From assembly GCF_963576545.1 (NCBI RefSeq), contig NC_083649.1, positions 2,170,406-2,234,405 on the forward strand: a stretch of 64,000 nucleotides of DNA, given 5' to 3'. The stretch comes from Limanda limanda. Lineage: Eukaryota > Chordata > Actinopteri > Pleuronectiformes > Pleuronectidae. Positions 1 through 10,815 of this stretch are shown in pieces; the stretch's first letter is position 1, and each line of letters opens with the position of its first letter. Position numbers and translations under genes: made by a program. Under the pieces are notes generated by a model. That model did not search any database. It worked only from the letters and a program-made list of their open reading frames with translations, and was not told the origin of the DNA.

Positions 1-131
1 ACACACTGAAAAGGTTTTGAACAACTGGAGTAAAACCGGAACACATTAGAACCAAACTATGAAAATACAGAACCAAACTTCCACAAACTGAACCAAACAT
101 CAGCAGGAAACAAACTCCATCACGAGGAGAA

Positions 132-153
132 ACACACACACACACACACACAC
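132..153. repeat. (CA)n microsatellite in sgcd intron
   Basis: About eleven CA units. In the direction of sgcd transcription the array sits about 60 bases downstream of the donor of the sgcd exon, so transcripts carry it as a TG repeat close to the 5' splice site. No function can be read from the sequence. Confidence 0.95.
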
Positions 154-216
154 TTACTCCTGCAACACAACAACACAACAACACCATGACTCCACAAGTG
201 GAAGCAGCAGACTTAC

Positions 217-402
217 TATGGTGAAGTTCATGACCTTGAGGATCCAGATAGTCAGCGCCAGGTTGATGAGGATCAGGATCATCAGCAGCAGCACGAAGAA
301 GTAAAGGCAGCGTTTCCTCCAGCCGTAGATTCCCACTTTGTACACTTGTGGTTTCTCTGAACTCTGGACATTGTTCCTATGAGAGCACTGATCCTGGGTC
401 AT
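217..402 (-). CDS. sgcd: delta-sarcoglycan, first large coding exon (partial gene)
   Basis: This exon encodes 62 residues of delta-sarcoglycan, a type II membrane subunit of the muscle sarcoglycan complex that links dystrophin to the extracellular matrix. Seen: an N-terminus [10 protein letters not shown], the family block [20 protein letters not shown], a hydrophobic helix at about residues 34-55, then the segment [12 protein letters not shown]. The words [10 protein letters not shown] and [10 protein letters not shown] favour delta over gamma or zeta sarcoglycan. The exon is preceded on its strand by a run of 16 C and AG, and followed by GTAAGT (plus-strand 211-216). It ends in phase 0 after MNFTI, which agrees with the human exon boundary as I recall it (after codon 64). 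Human delta-sarcoglycan starts Met-Met across the preceding junction, so the ATG at 402 is either an internal Met 2 or the start of the shorter form. The extracellular domain and cysteine-rich C-terminus lie beyond the left edge. Confidence 0.93.
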
Positions 403-421
403 CTGGGGGGGGGGGGGGGGA
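403..421 (-). other. sgcd 3' splice site with C16 tract
   Basis: On the minus strand a run of 16 C (plus-strand G 405-420) is followed directly by AG and the exon ATG. Further upstream the tract continues as CTTCTCTCTGT. The polypyrimidine tract is thus largely a homopolymer that is likely to vary in length between individuals. Confidence 0.8.
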
Positions 422-1779
422 CAGAGAGAAGAAGAGCGTTAGGATGCTGACTCCGGGGAAACGTCTGGAGCCTTCTGGCAATAACGGCTTTCTCAAAACT
501 GCACACAACACAACTGAAAACCTCACACACAAGATGCTAAACCTGACACTCCCTTTGCAAGATGAGTCTTTGCCATCAAATCTCTTCACTGTTCAAAATA
601 TGGAACTCGTGTTTTCATTTGGTAATTTTTTTTCAAATGACACACACATACCATTCATTGACTACACACAACTAAGCATTTGTTGCACACTACCAAGCAT
701 TTACAGCACACTGAAGTGCAAAATTAAAAAAACACAATGTGTTAACAATTGTGATAAACTGTATATTCCATTGTTCATCAAACAAAACACTTTCATGCTG
801 CAGTCCTGATTGCATATTGCTCAACAGACCTGAATGTTTAGATATTAGATTATTTGTGTGTTGTAGGTTGATGCTTTGAGATTTTACTTGAGAAGTGTGT
901 GCAACAACTGAACATTGTGTGTAGTGTTTGGACAACAAGGTGATGTGTAATTGACATCACAGTGTAAAGAAGGAAAGTCAGAGTCTAATGAGATAAGAGA
1001 GTGTGAAGTTGTGCCAAATTGGGTCGAGCGATTGGTACATGAAGTGAATGTTGTGCAAATTGTGCCGAATTTTCGCTTTTTGTGAGAAAAACTGTATTAG
1101 AATTTGTTATTTTTGAACCAGTTATTCAAAGCAGAGGAACGGATTTACATGATAAATAATCTGCTTTGATAAACATGTTCTCAACTTGAAAAGAAGACTG
1201 AAGAGTCACGGACTGGAAAGTGTGTTTGAGACAAGAGACAATTTACCTGCTGTATAATGTGACAATATCCACAGATTTGCAGTTTTATAAATTGGAAAAA
1301 TCATGATATTAATATTTTTTTATTTTTTTATCAACACATTAACTGTGATTATGCCTGTAATTGAATTGAAATGTGATGCATACTACGCTGCTCTTCTAAT
1401 TGACTTTATCATTAAATGTATGTTCAGCAAAAAAAGAATACAAAAAAAAGAAGACGGAAGAGAAGAGATGTGTTTCTAACAATAACTTGAAGCGTGTTAT
1501 AGTTAGTCGGGTCCAGAAGTCGAATATGAATCACAAGCAGGAGAAGCAGCCGAGCAGCTTCACCTGCTTTCACCCTGTCACATGACTCTACGTTTATCCG
1601 ACTCAGCAGATTTCCACACGCGTGAGGAACAACCAGAAGTCTCTGTTCTGCTTTGTCATCAAGTTCTGACGACGCAGATTTACATCCCGATGGTTTTAAC
1701 GTGACGAGTTTTGACAGAGATGCAAAGGAAATCAATCCTGAGCAGATGAGCAATGTGCTGTGACCTGGTTTCAGTCCTG

Positions 1780-1780
<1 letters not shown>
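421..1780. other. intronic sequence, no gene seen
   Basis: AT-rich sequence just upstream of the sgcd exon. Reading frames here have no recognisable family. The block at about 600-1250 is rich in GTGTGT/TTGTG words and could be an old interspersed repeat, but no ends or target duplications are visible. A short A-rich purine tract lies at 1428-1465. Confidence 0.6.

Positions 1781-1824
<44 letters not shown>
1781..1824. repeat. (TG)22 microsatellite
   Basis: Uninterrupted TG dinucleotide array of 44 bases. Confidence 0.97.
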
Positions 1825-1826
<2 letters not shown>

Positions 1827-2768
1827 AGTGTAAATATGCATCATTTGTTGTTGTCGAGCTTTGTCACAAACAAACCAAATCCTGTTTCTTTGTGACAAAC
1901 ACATTCTTATTTAAATTAGACGATTAGGTTTTCCAAGGCTTCAGGACTTTCCACAGTTGTCGCCCTGCTTATCGCAGCTTTGGGTCTTTGCACCTTTAAT
2001 GCTCCCGTGCCCTCGTACAGCAGGTTTCCATTAAAAATGACGACCTGCAGCGTACACACATCTCCTTATCTCTCGCTGTCGCTGCATGAGCGCACACGGG
2101 GTTAGAGACGGGAAACAATCAGAGACGGGCGGAGAGATGGAGAGCGGAGGGAAATCACAGAGTCGAGAAAATCAGGATGAACACGAAGGAAAGTTTTAGC
2201 GTCTCATGTTTGAGGTGTTTGCACAGATAAAAATGACAGATGACGGGAAACTTTGACATTAAAGGATTAATTAATAACAAATAAAGGACAGAATGTGTCA
2301 GGGTTACTTTTCTTAACAGCCGCCAAGTCAAGTTTCTGGAAGATACCAATGTGAGAGTTTAGCAGGAACATTCTCAGTGAGTGGACGTGGAACTGGAAGA
2401 AAACAAATATCTCAGTTTGAATTAAGACACGATTAAGAGATTGTCTGGGTACTAGATACTAGAAATACTAGAAATAAATACTAGAAACACAAGAAAATGC
2501 CTCGACAACTTTAAACTTCCAACACAAACTCTCGTGGAGACGCCGCTCGTTCATCGTTCTGTCTCAGACTTTCAGGAAACATGGAAAACAATCACAGCTT
2601 TGTTCCACGGCTCCGACTCTCCTCTCGTCCATCAGTCTCACCGAGAAGTCTCCTCTTCATCTGCCGTCAAACACAAATGAGAATCCAAACGCAGATGAGG
2701 ACGTCTCCATGTTTCTGCTGACTGCGTCTCCCTTCAGCTCCATTCGTTTCAGTTAGTGTGTACTCACT
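1825..2768. other. no gene seen
   Basis: Mixed-composition sequence without recognisable coding, RNA or mobile-element signal. Confidence 0.6.
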
Positions 2769-2823
2769 GTGTGTGTGTGTGTCTGTGTGTGTGTGTGTGT
2801 GTGTGTGTCTGTGTGTGTGTGTG
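2769..2823. repeat. (TG)n microsatellite with TC interruptions
   Basis: TG array broken by two TC units at regular positions. Confidence 0.95.
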
Positions 2824-2962
2824 ACGTGCACGGGACAGTGAATTGTATTTTTTTTCCACAGAGTTATTAGGACGTTATGATGGCAGGAAGCGAACAAAGC
2901 CTCCTCGTCCTCACGGCCAGACAATTAGAATCATCATTAATCGGCGCTATCAGCAGATCAAT

Positions 2963-3015
2963 GGGGCGGCGGGGGGGGGGGGGGGGGTGGGGGTGGTGGT
3001 GGTGGTGGGGGGGGG
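2963..3015 (+). repeat. G-rich tract
   Basis: A long G run followed by GGT repeats and another G run. Several runs of at least four G on one strand make G-quadruplex formation plausible. Another G run lies at 3206-3218. Confidence 0.85.
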
Positions 3016-3498
3016 TTATAATAGAGTTATAGACCACTTATGGGGCAATCAATCAATGTGATTGCTAACTAAGCCGTGTTTCATTGTGCCGGGGCTGAGA
3101 GGCTCGTCGGGGGCTCGAGCGTCTTGCGGTGGCGGATGTGTGAGGAATGTTTATGGCGTGTGATTTGTTCTGTGTGTCACGTGACTGATCCTCACTTCCT
3201 GTACGGGGGGGGGGGGGGCTCGGCGGCGGCCTCATGGATCTCTGAGCTGCCGCGATGGACTGACTGTTCTGTGAAACAACCAGAACTCAAAGAGAGAGAG
3301 AGAGAGACGCATCGCTGCTGTTACCTAAAGCCTGTGAACCTGTGATGTCACTTTGCCTCGACCAATCAGCTGACAGATGTACTGACACACTGCAGGTTTA
3401 GAAAAAAAAAAAACATTTTAAATCGGATCACATGTTGCGAGAGTTTATCTCTTTATCGCATGTGTCTCGATCGTGAATAGAGATCGACGACGTGACAG
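3016..3498. other. no gene seen
   Basis: Contains a G homopolymer at 3206-3218, a short GA array at 3291-3306 and an A run near 3401-3412. No coding signal recognised. Confidence 0.55.
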
Positions 3499-3570
3499 AA
3501 TCATCTTGATCGCCCCCTGGTGGCTTTCTGCGGTCTAGCTCTTAAGCCCCGCCCCCTCCACATCCAAACT
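3499..3570 (+). repeat. dispersed repeat with CTCF-like core, copy 1
   Basis: Shares the words CATCTTGATCGCCCCCTGGT, GGC..TGC and AAGCCCCGCCCCCTCCA with copies at 22476-22567 and 25353-25440. The minus strand of 3511-3524 reads CCACCAGGGGGCG, close to the vertebrate CTCF consensus. The shared sequence resembles a common fish interspersed repeat, though I cannot name the family. Confidence 0.75.
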
Positions 3571-3628
3571 AAAAAGGGAGATTTGCTGTCAATCATTTTA
3601 GGAGGTTTTTAAGACATGAATCTATTAT

Positions 3629-3860
3629 GTTTGGTTTGAATTAGTTATTTGATGATTTAAATCGGGCTGAGACATCGTGATTAACAGCTGAGACTGATTT
3701 GTTGAGTGTGTGCATCTGGATGTGGGCGTGGCCATCTTTCACTTTTGATGTCACAGCTCCAGTCAATATATGTCCTCGACCAATCAGGAGTCAGTCTCAT
3801 CTGTCAATCACGACGTCTCAGCCTGTTTTAATATCATCAAATAACAAATTCAAACCAAAC
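3629..3860. mobile_element. foldback (inverted-repeat) element
   Basis: An arm at 3629-3697 is nearly the reverse complement of 3791-3860. Both read GTTTGGTTTGAATT..TTATTTGATGAT and GGCTGAGAC..CGTGATT from outside in. The arms are about 70 bp with roughly 60 matching positions, around a 93-bp loop. This is the form of a short non-autonomous DNA element or a foldback repeat. No target duplication could be assigned, so the ends are approximate. Confidence 0.7.
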
Positions 3861-4828
3861 TGATCATAAACAAACATCATCTTTGACAAACTTAACATCT
3901 ACTCTGACGGAGGAGGCGGGGTTTATAGCCTGTACACCAGCCCCCCCCCCGCTGTGGCTTCACTTTGAGGAGCCGTCACGTCCTCCTTGTTATTTACGGA
4001 TGTTTTTATAATCAGTGGGACGGATGTTCACAGCCGAAACCAGCTCAGTTCTCTCAGATACAAACACTTCACTTCTCTGCTCAGATCCGGACGAGTCACG
4101 TTCCTGATCCTGCATCACGCTCGCCGCCTCACAACCACCCCCCCGATCAGAGCGTCCTGAATGTGGTCGTGAGTCACGGCCGACACGCCACATTCAAACC
4201 ACAGGCCTCGACCAATCACGGGATCCGGTTCAGCCGACAGAGCTGCTCTGACACTTGTTTACACCGAGAAGCTTGATTACAAAACAGATTCAGACTCTGA
4301 CAGGCAGGTTTTCCATTTCCTCTGTGTAGATTTGTTTTTCCTCCTTCCTCCGTCTGCTGTGACAGCCTCAGATAACTGACCGATATGAAACTGCAACTTC
4401 AAAATGAAACAGATCATGTCGGGAGAATTCGCTAAGCCGACGGCGGCGAGAAAAAAAGGGAAGAAGTCACGTAAAAATTAAAGTCGCGAGACGGAGGTTT
4501 TGGGGATAAAAGCAAAGAATAACGTGACTCGAGGTTAAAACTCTGAACACAATCATACTTATTTCATTACATTGCAATTATCTGCTATTTTGAGTCAAAG
4601 AAAAACATCTAAAAGTTTTCTAAATGTATTCATTGTTTGATTTGTGTCTATTTTTTTCTTCCCATAGTGTTTTATATTATGGCGCCACCACCCCCCCCCC
4701 TCACAAAGTGCATCACAAATCAGATAAATGTTGTGTAGTAGTGAAATAGAACTCCTCTTCCTCAGCCACCGCTCATGCACACAGACGCTGCTCGATTACC
4801 GGCTAAATAATGGCCACTCTCATAAGAG
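3861..4828. other. no gene seen
   Basis: Contains a C run at 3941-3950 and the third copy of the word CCTCGACCAATCA (4206-4218). Reading frames match nothing recognised. Confidence 0.55.
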
Positions 4829-4843
4829 GTGTGTGTGTGTGCG

Positions 4844-4902
<59 letters not shown>
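4829..4902. repeat. (GT)n microsatellite
   Basis: 74 bases of GT with two GC interruptions near the left end. Confidence 0.97.
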
Positions 4903-4905
<3 letters not shown>

Positions 4906-5296
4906 AAGCTAAATTGAGAAGAAGGGATGAGGAAAAGTGGCAAATTGGAGACAAATCAAATCATTGGCCTTTGAGTCTCTCTCCCTCCGCTGCTGCTTCT
5001 GTTCAGCCAACTCTTCACCGAGCGCCCGAAGAAAAGCCGCCGCTCCAAAAACAAAGTCTGTCTCTGATTAGAGAGAGAAATGAGCTTTTACTAAATGTTA
5101 TTGGTTATTCCCGCTGCCAAAGAGCCAGGCAGCTCCCCATTAGCACGTTTATAGACAACATGTGGATCGCTACCAGGAGCCGGCGGCTACTGCCAATGGA
5201 TACGCCATTACCGCCAGTCCTACGACTTCCAAATGTATGAGTACACAAGATGGCCGACAGCCAGAGGCCCTTCCACAGCCGCTGCAGTTTGTGGGC
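4903..5296. other. single-copy block, possible conserved noncoding element
   Basis: Balanced, non-repetitive sequence with homeodomain-type words (ATTAG, ATTGG) and no convincing codon pattern. It lies between a GT array and the duplicated segment. The conserved-element reading is inference from texture only. Confidence 0.25.
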
Positions 5297-5860
5297 GAAC
5301 AGGAACGTGAGCGAGCGTCTCCCTGACTTCTTCCTGTCGCGGCTGATTGAACATGATCTCCTTTAGCCGCTGCACGCGCTCGGCCATTAGCTCGTCTCTA
5401 ACTGGTTGTAATGTGAACATCCTCCATTCACGGCCCCTGTTTGTGTTTCTCTGTCCCGTCTTTGTTGTGTGTTGCTTTTTCTCTAATGCACCGAGCTCCC
5501 ACCGCAGCCATTAAGCAGCACTGAAGGAATCCAGTGGCGTCCTGAATCGCTCTCCTAGCGCTGCAAACTGTCCGGCGTCCTCGTCTGGAGAAGCCTCAGA
5601 GCAGCTCTCCCTGTTTTCACTGTGCGGCTGAAGAACACTTTTATTGTGTCCTCTTCATAACTCAGAGCAGCAGGAACAACAGAGAGGAGCAGCGATGGAA
5701 TCTGATGAAACGCTGATGAAACCCTTCAATCTCAACATTGTGAGTCGGCAACATCTCATCAAAGATGTAAACACTCAACTCAGGTTTTGTTTTAAAGCTT
5801 CTAAAACTACGTCGACCTTTTGATCTTTATCTACAGCAAAGAACTTGTTGATTTTAGTGT
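5297..5860 (+). repeat. local duplication, copy A
   Basis: Aligns with 6917-7475 over most of its length. Shared words include CGGCTGATTGAACATGATCT, CATCCTCCATTCACGGCCCC, CTCTTCATAACTCAGAGCAG and AAAACTACGTCGACC. Differences are scattered substitutions plus small indels, including an extra segment near 5597-5626 in this copy. Copies are in direct orientation, 1.62 kb apart. Neither copy has a recognisable reading frame. Confidence 0.9.
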
Positions 5861-6210
5861 CTATCATAAAGGAGTTATGCTTAGGGCACCGAAATGGCTA
5901 GCAGCGGCACTGCCTGTGTTGATTCTGATGAGTGTTACAAAGGGGCGGAACATTTCTGTAAACTTTCCATGGGAAGTTAAGGAAGTTACAGGAAGTTGAA
6001 AACCAGACGAGCTCAGCTGGAGCCTGGATTCAGCGAGTTGGGAACATTTTCTGCCAGAAAAGTAAACCTGTGACTTTGTGTTGTTGAACGTCTTTGTCGT
6101 TACCTAGCATGTTGATTACTTGTTACATTGAAGCCATGTTCATGTTAATACCAAGTTGACTTGTATACAGTAAGCTAACTTTTTACAGCAGTGATAGTAC
6201 GATGTATGTA
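5861..6210. other. no gene seen
   Basis: Sequence between duplication copy A and the Tc1-like remnant, with nothing recognised apart from the TA at 6209-6210 that precedes the transposon end. Confidence 0.5.
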
Positions 6211-6753
6211 CAGTTGCAATCAGAAATATTCAGAAATATTCACCCCCCCCCCCCAAAGATTTTAAGGATTTATCAATTAAAGTTTTTTCAAAGAGCAAGA
6301 TTCTGCTTCGGATGATTTCTTTATGAGTTGAGTGATACAGAGAATCAACACAGAAAATACATGATGTAGTATTTGTGTGTAGCAGTATATTTTGTTAAGA
6401 TAGCCATGTCACAATTATTCAACCCCGATATAATATTGTTGTTTATATCCTAAAGTGGAGTTGAAACATAATTAAGCCTTTGGGAACTCTATGCTGATCC
6501 TTCACTGGATTCAGCTGTGATGCGTATATAACCTCCCCCCCCCCATGAAGGTATTCAAGGTGAGTTGCATCATGGGAAAGACAAAGGAGCTTCCACCAAA
6601 GCTGAGAGAGGAGATAATTTCATCAAGTTTAAAACTTCTTGAACAGCTGCAAACCAAAATGTGTTTTGTTGTGAGTCATTGTTGCGGTGAAACATTTATT
6701 GTCCTACATTGTGTCTTTTTAAAAGCAGTCACATGAATAAATGATCAAAACTG
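6211..6753 (+). mobile_element. Tc1/mariner-like transposon, internally deleted
   Basis: The left end CAGTTGCAATCAGAAATATT follows TA and matches the type of terminal repeat seen in fish Tc1-like elements. At 6572 a reading frame begins MGKTKELPPKLREEIISS, the usual N-terminal opening of Tc1-like transposases, but it departs from the family within about 20 residues and stops at 6736. The DDE catalytic domain is absent, so the copy is not autonomous. A possible decayed right end, TGAATAAATGATC..CTG, lies at 6734-6753. A C run sits at 6243-6254 within the element. Confidence 0.75.
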
Positions 6754-6916
6754 AGAAACGCAGCCTCTTTCCAGCTGTTTTTAACCCGGCGCTGCCTCCG
6801 CGGCGAGGCCACGCCGGCGTTCGGCGGTTTCACCGAGTGAATTATGCATCGTCTCTTTCCAAGTATGAGCTCAACTGGCAGCGAGACGAGTTAAACCTGC
6901 GACTGGTGCTGGGAGT
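6754..6916. other. no gene seen
   Basis: Short spacer with several CpG between the transposon remnant and duplication copy B. Confidence 0.5.
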
Positions 6917-7475
6917 GAACAAGAACGTGGAGAAATGTGGCCGAGCGTCTCCCCGACTTCTTCCTGTCGCGGCTGATTGAACATGATCTCCTTTATCCGC
7001 TGCACGCGCTCGGCCATTAGCTCGTCTCTAACTGGTTGTAATGTGAACATCCTCCATTCACGGCCCCTGTTTGTGTTTCTCTGTCCCGTCTTCGTTGTGT
7101 GTTGCTTTTTCTCTAATGCACCGAGCTCCCACCGCAGCCATTAAGCAGCGCTGAAGGAATCCAGTGGCGTCCTGAATCGCTCTCCTGGCGCTCTGCGGTC
7201 GCTGCTAACCGTCCGGCTGCCTCGTCTGGAGAAGTGCGGCTGAAGAAGGATTTTATTGTGTCCTCTTCATAACTCAGAGCAGCAGGAACAACACAGAGGA
7301 GCAGCGATGGAATCTGACCAAACGCTGATGAAACACTTCAATCTCAACATCGTGAGTTGGCAACATCTCATCAAAGATTCACATGAAAACACTCAACTCA
7401 GGTTTTGTTTCCAAGCTTCTAAAACTACGTCGACCTTTGATCTTTATCTAAAGCAAAAGGAACTTTTCATTTTTG
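6917..7475 (+). repeat. local duplication, copy B
   Basis: Direct-orientation partner of 5297-5860 (see copy A). This copy has an extra AGAAATGTGG near its left end and lacks about 28 bases present in copy A near the middle. Confidence 0.9.
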
Positions 7476-9929
7476 TTTATTTTGGTGCCTTCGGTTTTGA
7501 ATCCTCTCAAATCACGTGATTCGCTCCACAGGTTAACTTGTGTTTAATTGTTTATCAGTTGGAGCTTTTCTTTGTTCTTCAGTCCTTTATCTTATTTCTG
7601 CTTTGCTGATCCTGGCCCGGCCCCATGACTACAACATGAAACCTCACAATTAAATAATAATGCTGGTGCACCTCGCGTTGGTTTCCACCCCCGAGTCGAG
7701 GAAGAGGAGGAAGAGGAGGAAGAGGAGGAAGAGGAAGTTTATCGCACTTATCTCACAGGGTATTAGGAGACACAGCAGATGATGATAATGAACCTTGACG
7801 TCAGTTGCCAATAAACCGATCTAAGAAGAAGTTAAAAACTCTTGTTGGAAGCTTAATTAGCATTTTCCTTGAACAGTATAGTTTACAAAGATAAAAGCCA
7901 AAGAAATGAATCCTCTCGAAGGCACATAGATTACTTTGAAAATATTACACGCTGTAAAAGCTCATTAAAAAGATACTAAACACTGGAGGTAACGTCTCAC
8001 CTCTGCCCATTAGTGTGTCTGATCCATATCCGTCCGGCTCGACTCTTATTATACTGTGAAGCGTGAATCTCCTGTTTGATGGACACAGATTAAATGAACC
8101 TTTATTGTTCCTGCACCGGAGTCGCTGAGATAAACACAAGGTGTATTTATCGTTCTCAGTAAACAAAGAGTTATTCGAGTGTTATTCTGAACCGCGGCGG
8201 CTCTTCTCCTCATTAACACACTCAGCTGCTTTCTGAACCGTTACAGAGCAGACGTGTGAACACTCACAGACACTGCGAAGGTCAAAGAGTCACAGCAAAC
8301 ACTTTAATGAATCTGCTCCGGATCGGACGACACTGCTTTACAGAGATTAAAGAAAAGAAAACAAGTAATTTCAGTGGTTTTCTCTCTGTTTATGCAAATA
8401 GTTCAACAGCATGGAGCTCACGATGAAGGTATCGGTCGGAGCCTGTGTGACAGACGTGGTCCCGACTCTAGATTGACAGAGAGGCTTCAGGTCAGAGCAG
8501 TGATGGAAAGCAGCTTCGTCACTTCCCAGTTGAACGGAGGAGGGAACTCATATCTGAGATGTTTTATCATAGGGAAGAATTCTGGTTTAGTGCGACTCAA
8601 GTGTCACTTTGTTTGTTCCTCTAACGTCTGGATGGATTTCCTGTTGTTTAGTGTTGTAGCTTTCCAGATCCAATCACACACAAGTGCTCCGAGACGTACA
8701 AGGACCTGGTTTTATTACACAAAAGCTACTCAACGTATTTACACTAAACAAACAAATTAAATTTGAGTGTAGATTCAGGAATTTTCACAATCTCTGACTT
8801 CCTGAGCCCAGTTTCTCAGAGAGTTGTTCTTCGATTCGAGATGAGAAGACACATTTAGACGTGAAGTGATTTCCACCAGTGTTTGTGATGCGGTGCAGCC
8901 TGATTGAATCTTAGTGGACGTTCTACTCTCTCTTTTATTTTTATTAATGCATATATACACTCAGGTCTTGCAGTTCCTATCGCGGTTACTGTTTTATCGC
9001 CACACGCCTTTAATATTTCAGATTCCAATCAGCGGTTATGATGCAACAGCTTCTCCTCCTGGGCTCCGAGTTAAGAAATGTACAAATTCACATATTTCCA
9101 CATACGATAAATACTTCATTCACTTCACCACCAACCGCAGCTCAAATTAAAACTGTATAAACATTAAATAAATATGATCAGATCAAGGTGGGACCAGCGT
9201 CTGGATCCTCATCACACATCCACCTCTCCGTGCTAAGCCTGTAAACCCTGAGGCGATGCTTAGCGAGCATCATTTACTTAATCTTTAATGTCACCAGAGC
9301 AAACTGACTCGTCTGTTTGCACGACTTTATTATCGAGTTAAAAAGGTTCAGAGTCAGGACTGGATTTAAAGGGAGCGGGACCGGAGAGAAACACACCTGG
9401 AGACATCACTTCCAGCCCGGGAGACGACAGGTGGGGGGGGGGGGGGGGTGACAGCGCTGAGCTCCGAGTCGGGATCGGCCCCCTGCGGTGACTAAGAGAC
9501 GTTGGACTTCAACCAGGCAGAGGACAAAACCCTCCAGAGCTTACTCCGAGAGGCAGGAGCGATGAAGAGGGTTTAAGCATGAAGGACGAGGATGGTGGGC
9601 TGAGGAATGAGGGGGGGGGGAAGAGGAAGCGACGGCAGGATCCGGACACGGACGCAGTGAGATATGGAAGCAATCACTCCTCTCAGCGTGAAGAGGATTC
9701 CACGTTTCCTAAATAAGTTCCTAAGTCACATTTACAGAAATGTAAATCCACACAGTTTCTCTTTGGATGAAAAAGCTCCAGCAGGTTTGTGATGTTTGTG
9801 AAGTTCAGGAGACGACTCCTCCTGTGGGCCATCACACAATATCCTGCTGGAAGATGCATTTTCCAGGCTTCAACTTCTTCTCCACAGCTGAAGAATAAAC
9901 TGGAATAAACATTCCACAGCAGCAGTTGA
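7476..9929. other. no gene seen
   Basis: Holds a GAGGAA repeat at 7698-7738, a G16 run at 9433-9448 and a short G run at 9611-9619. A 128-codon open frame at 8374-8760 has no recognised similarity and no exon signals that I trust. Confidence 0.55.
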
Positions 9930-10374
9930 AGGCAAACGTTCCACAAACGTCCAACTAAGGCCCAACTGTCACTTCAATCCAATCCAAGTAAACACTCGTA
10001 GGGATCAGATTTCTAAATATATGCCTGATTTCTGATTTCTAAATATATTAATTCATTATGATATTTGAATTATTTACTGAGAAACCAGAGAAAATGTCAA
10101 AACACTTCACGGATGTTCATTTCATGTCCAAGTTCCATCGAGTTTCCAGGAAATCCGTAAAGTAGTTCTTGTTTTACCTTGTTGACAACGACCTATAGAA
10201 TTGAATTGTCCAATGGTTAATTACCAATTAGATTAATATATAAACTCCATAAACTCTTCCCATTTACCTTCAATAGATCCACTAATACTTCAAGTCAGTT
10301 TGGTGAGTTGATGGTGAACTGTAGAATCTAGTTTCTGCTTCTTCCTGCTCACAAACCTTCTAGACGGAAGTTAA
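9930..10374. repeat. 445-bp tandem duplication, unit 1
   Basis: Begins GGCAAACGTTCCACAAACGT and is repeated directly from 10375. Unit 1 carries a few extra short insertions (for example a second copy of GATTTCTAAATATA). Confidence 0.9.
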
Positions 10375-10815
10375 AGGCAAACGTTCCACAAACGTCCACT
10401 AGGGCCCAACTGTCACTTCAGTTTAAATCAAAGTAAACACTCGTAGGGATCAGATTTCTAAATATGCCTGATTTCCTTCATTATGATCCTTGAATTATTC
10501 CCTGAGAAATCAGAGAAAATGTCGAAGCACTTCATGGATCCTTGTCCAGTTCATTTCAGGCCCAAGTTCCATCAAGTTTCCAGGAAATCCGTAAAGTAGT
10601 TCTTGTTTTACCTTGTTAACAACGACCTATAGGAGGCATTTCCACCTTTGAATTGTCCGATGGTTAATTACCAATTAGATTAATATATAAACTTCATAAA
10701 CTCCCCATTTACCTTCAAAAGATCCACTAATGCTTGATGTCAGTTTGGTGATTTGACGGTGAACTGTAGAATCTAGTTTCTGCTTCTTCCTGCTCACAAA
10801 CCTTCTAGACGAAAG
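10375..10815. repeat. 445-bp tandem duplication, unit 2
   Basis: Second copy of the unit starting at 9930. Within it (about 10520-10625) the words TTCCATCAAGTTTCCAGGAA and CCGTAAAGTAGTTCTTG resemble a very common fish interspersed repeat of the form 'caagtttcatggaaatcagt..agtagtttt', so the unit probably includes a decayed mobile-element fragment. Confidence 0.85.

Noticed and set aside
348..809. 153-codon plus-strand frame over the sgcd exon
   Set aside because: It is antisense to a clearly recognisable exon, begins inside it and crosses the C16 splice tract; the peptide matches nothing.
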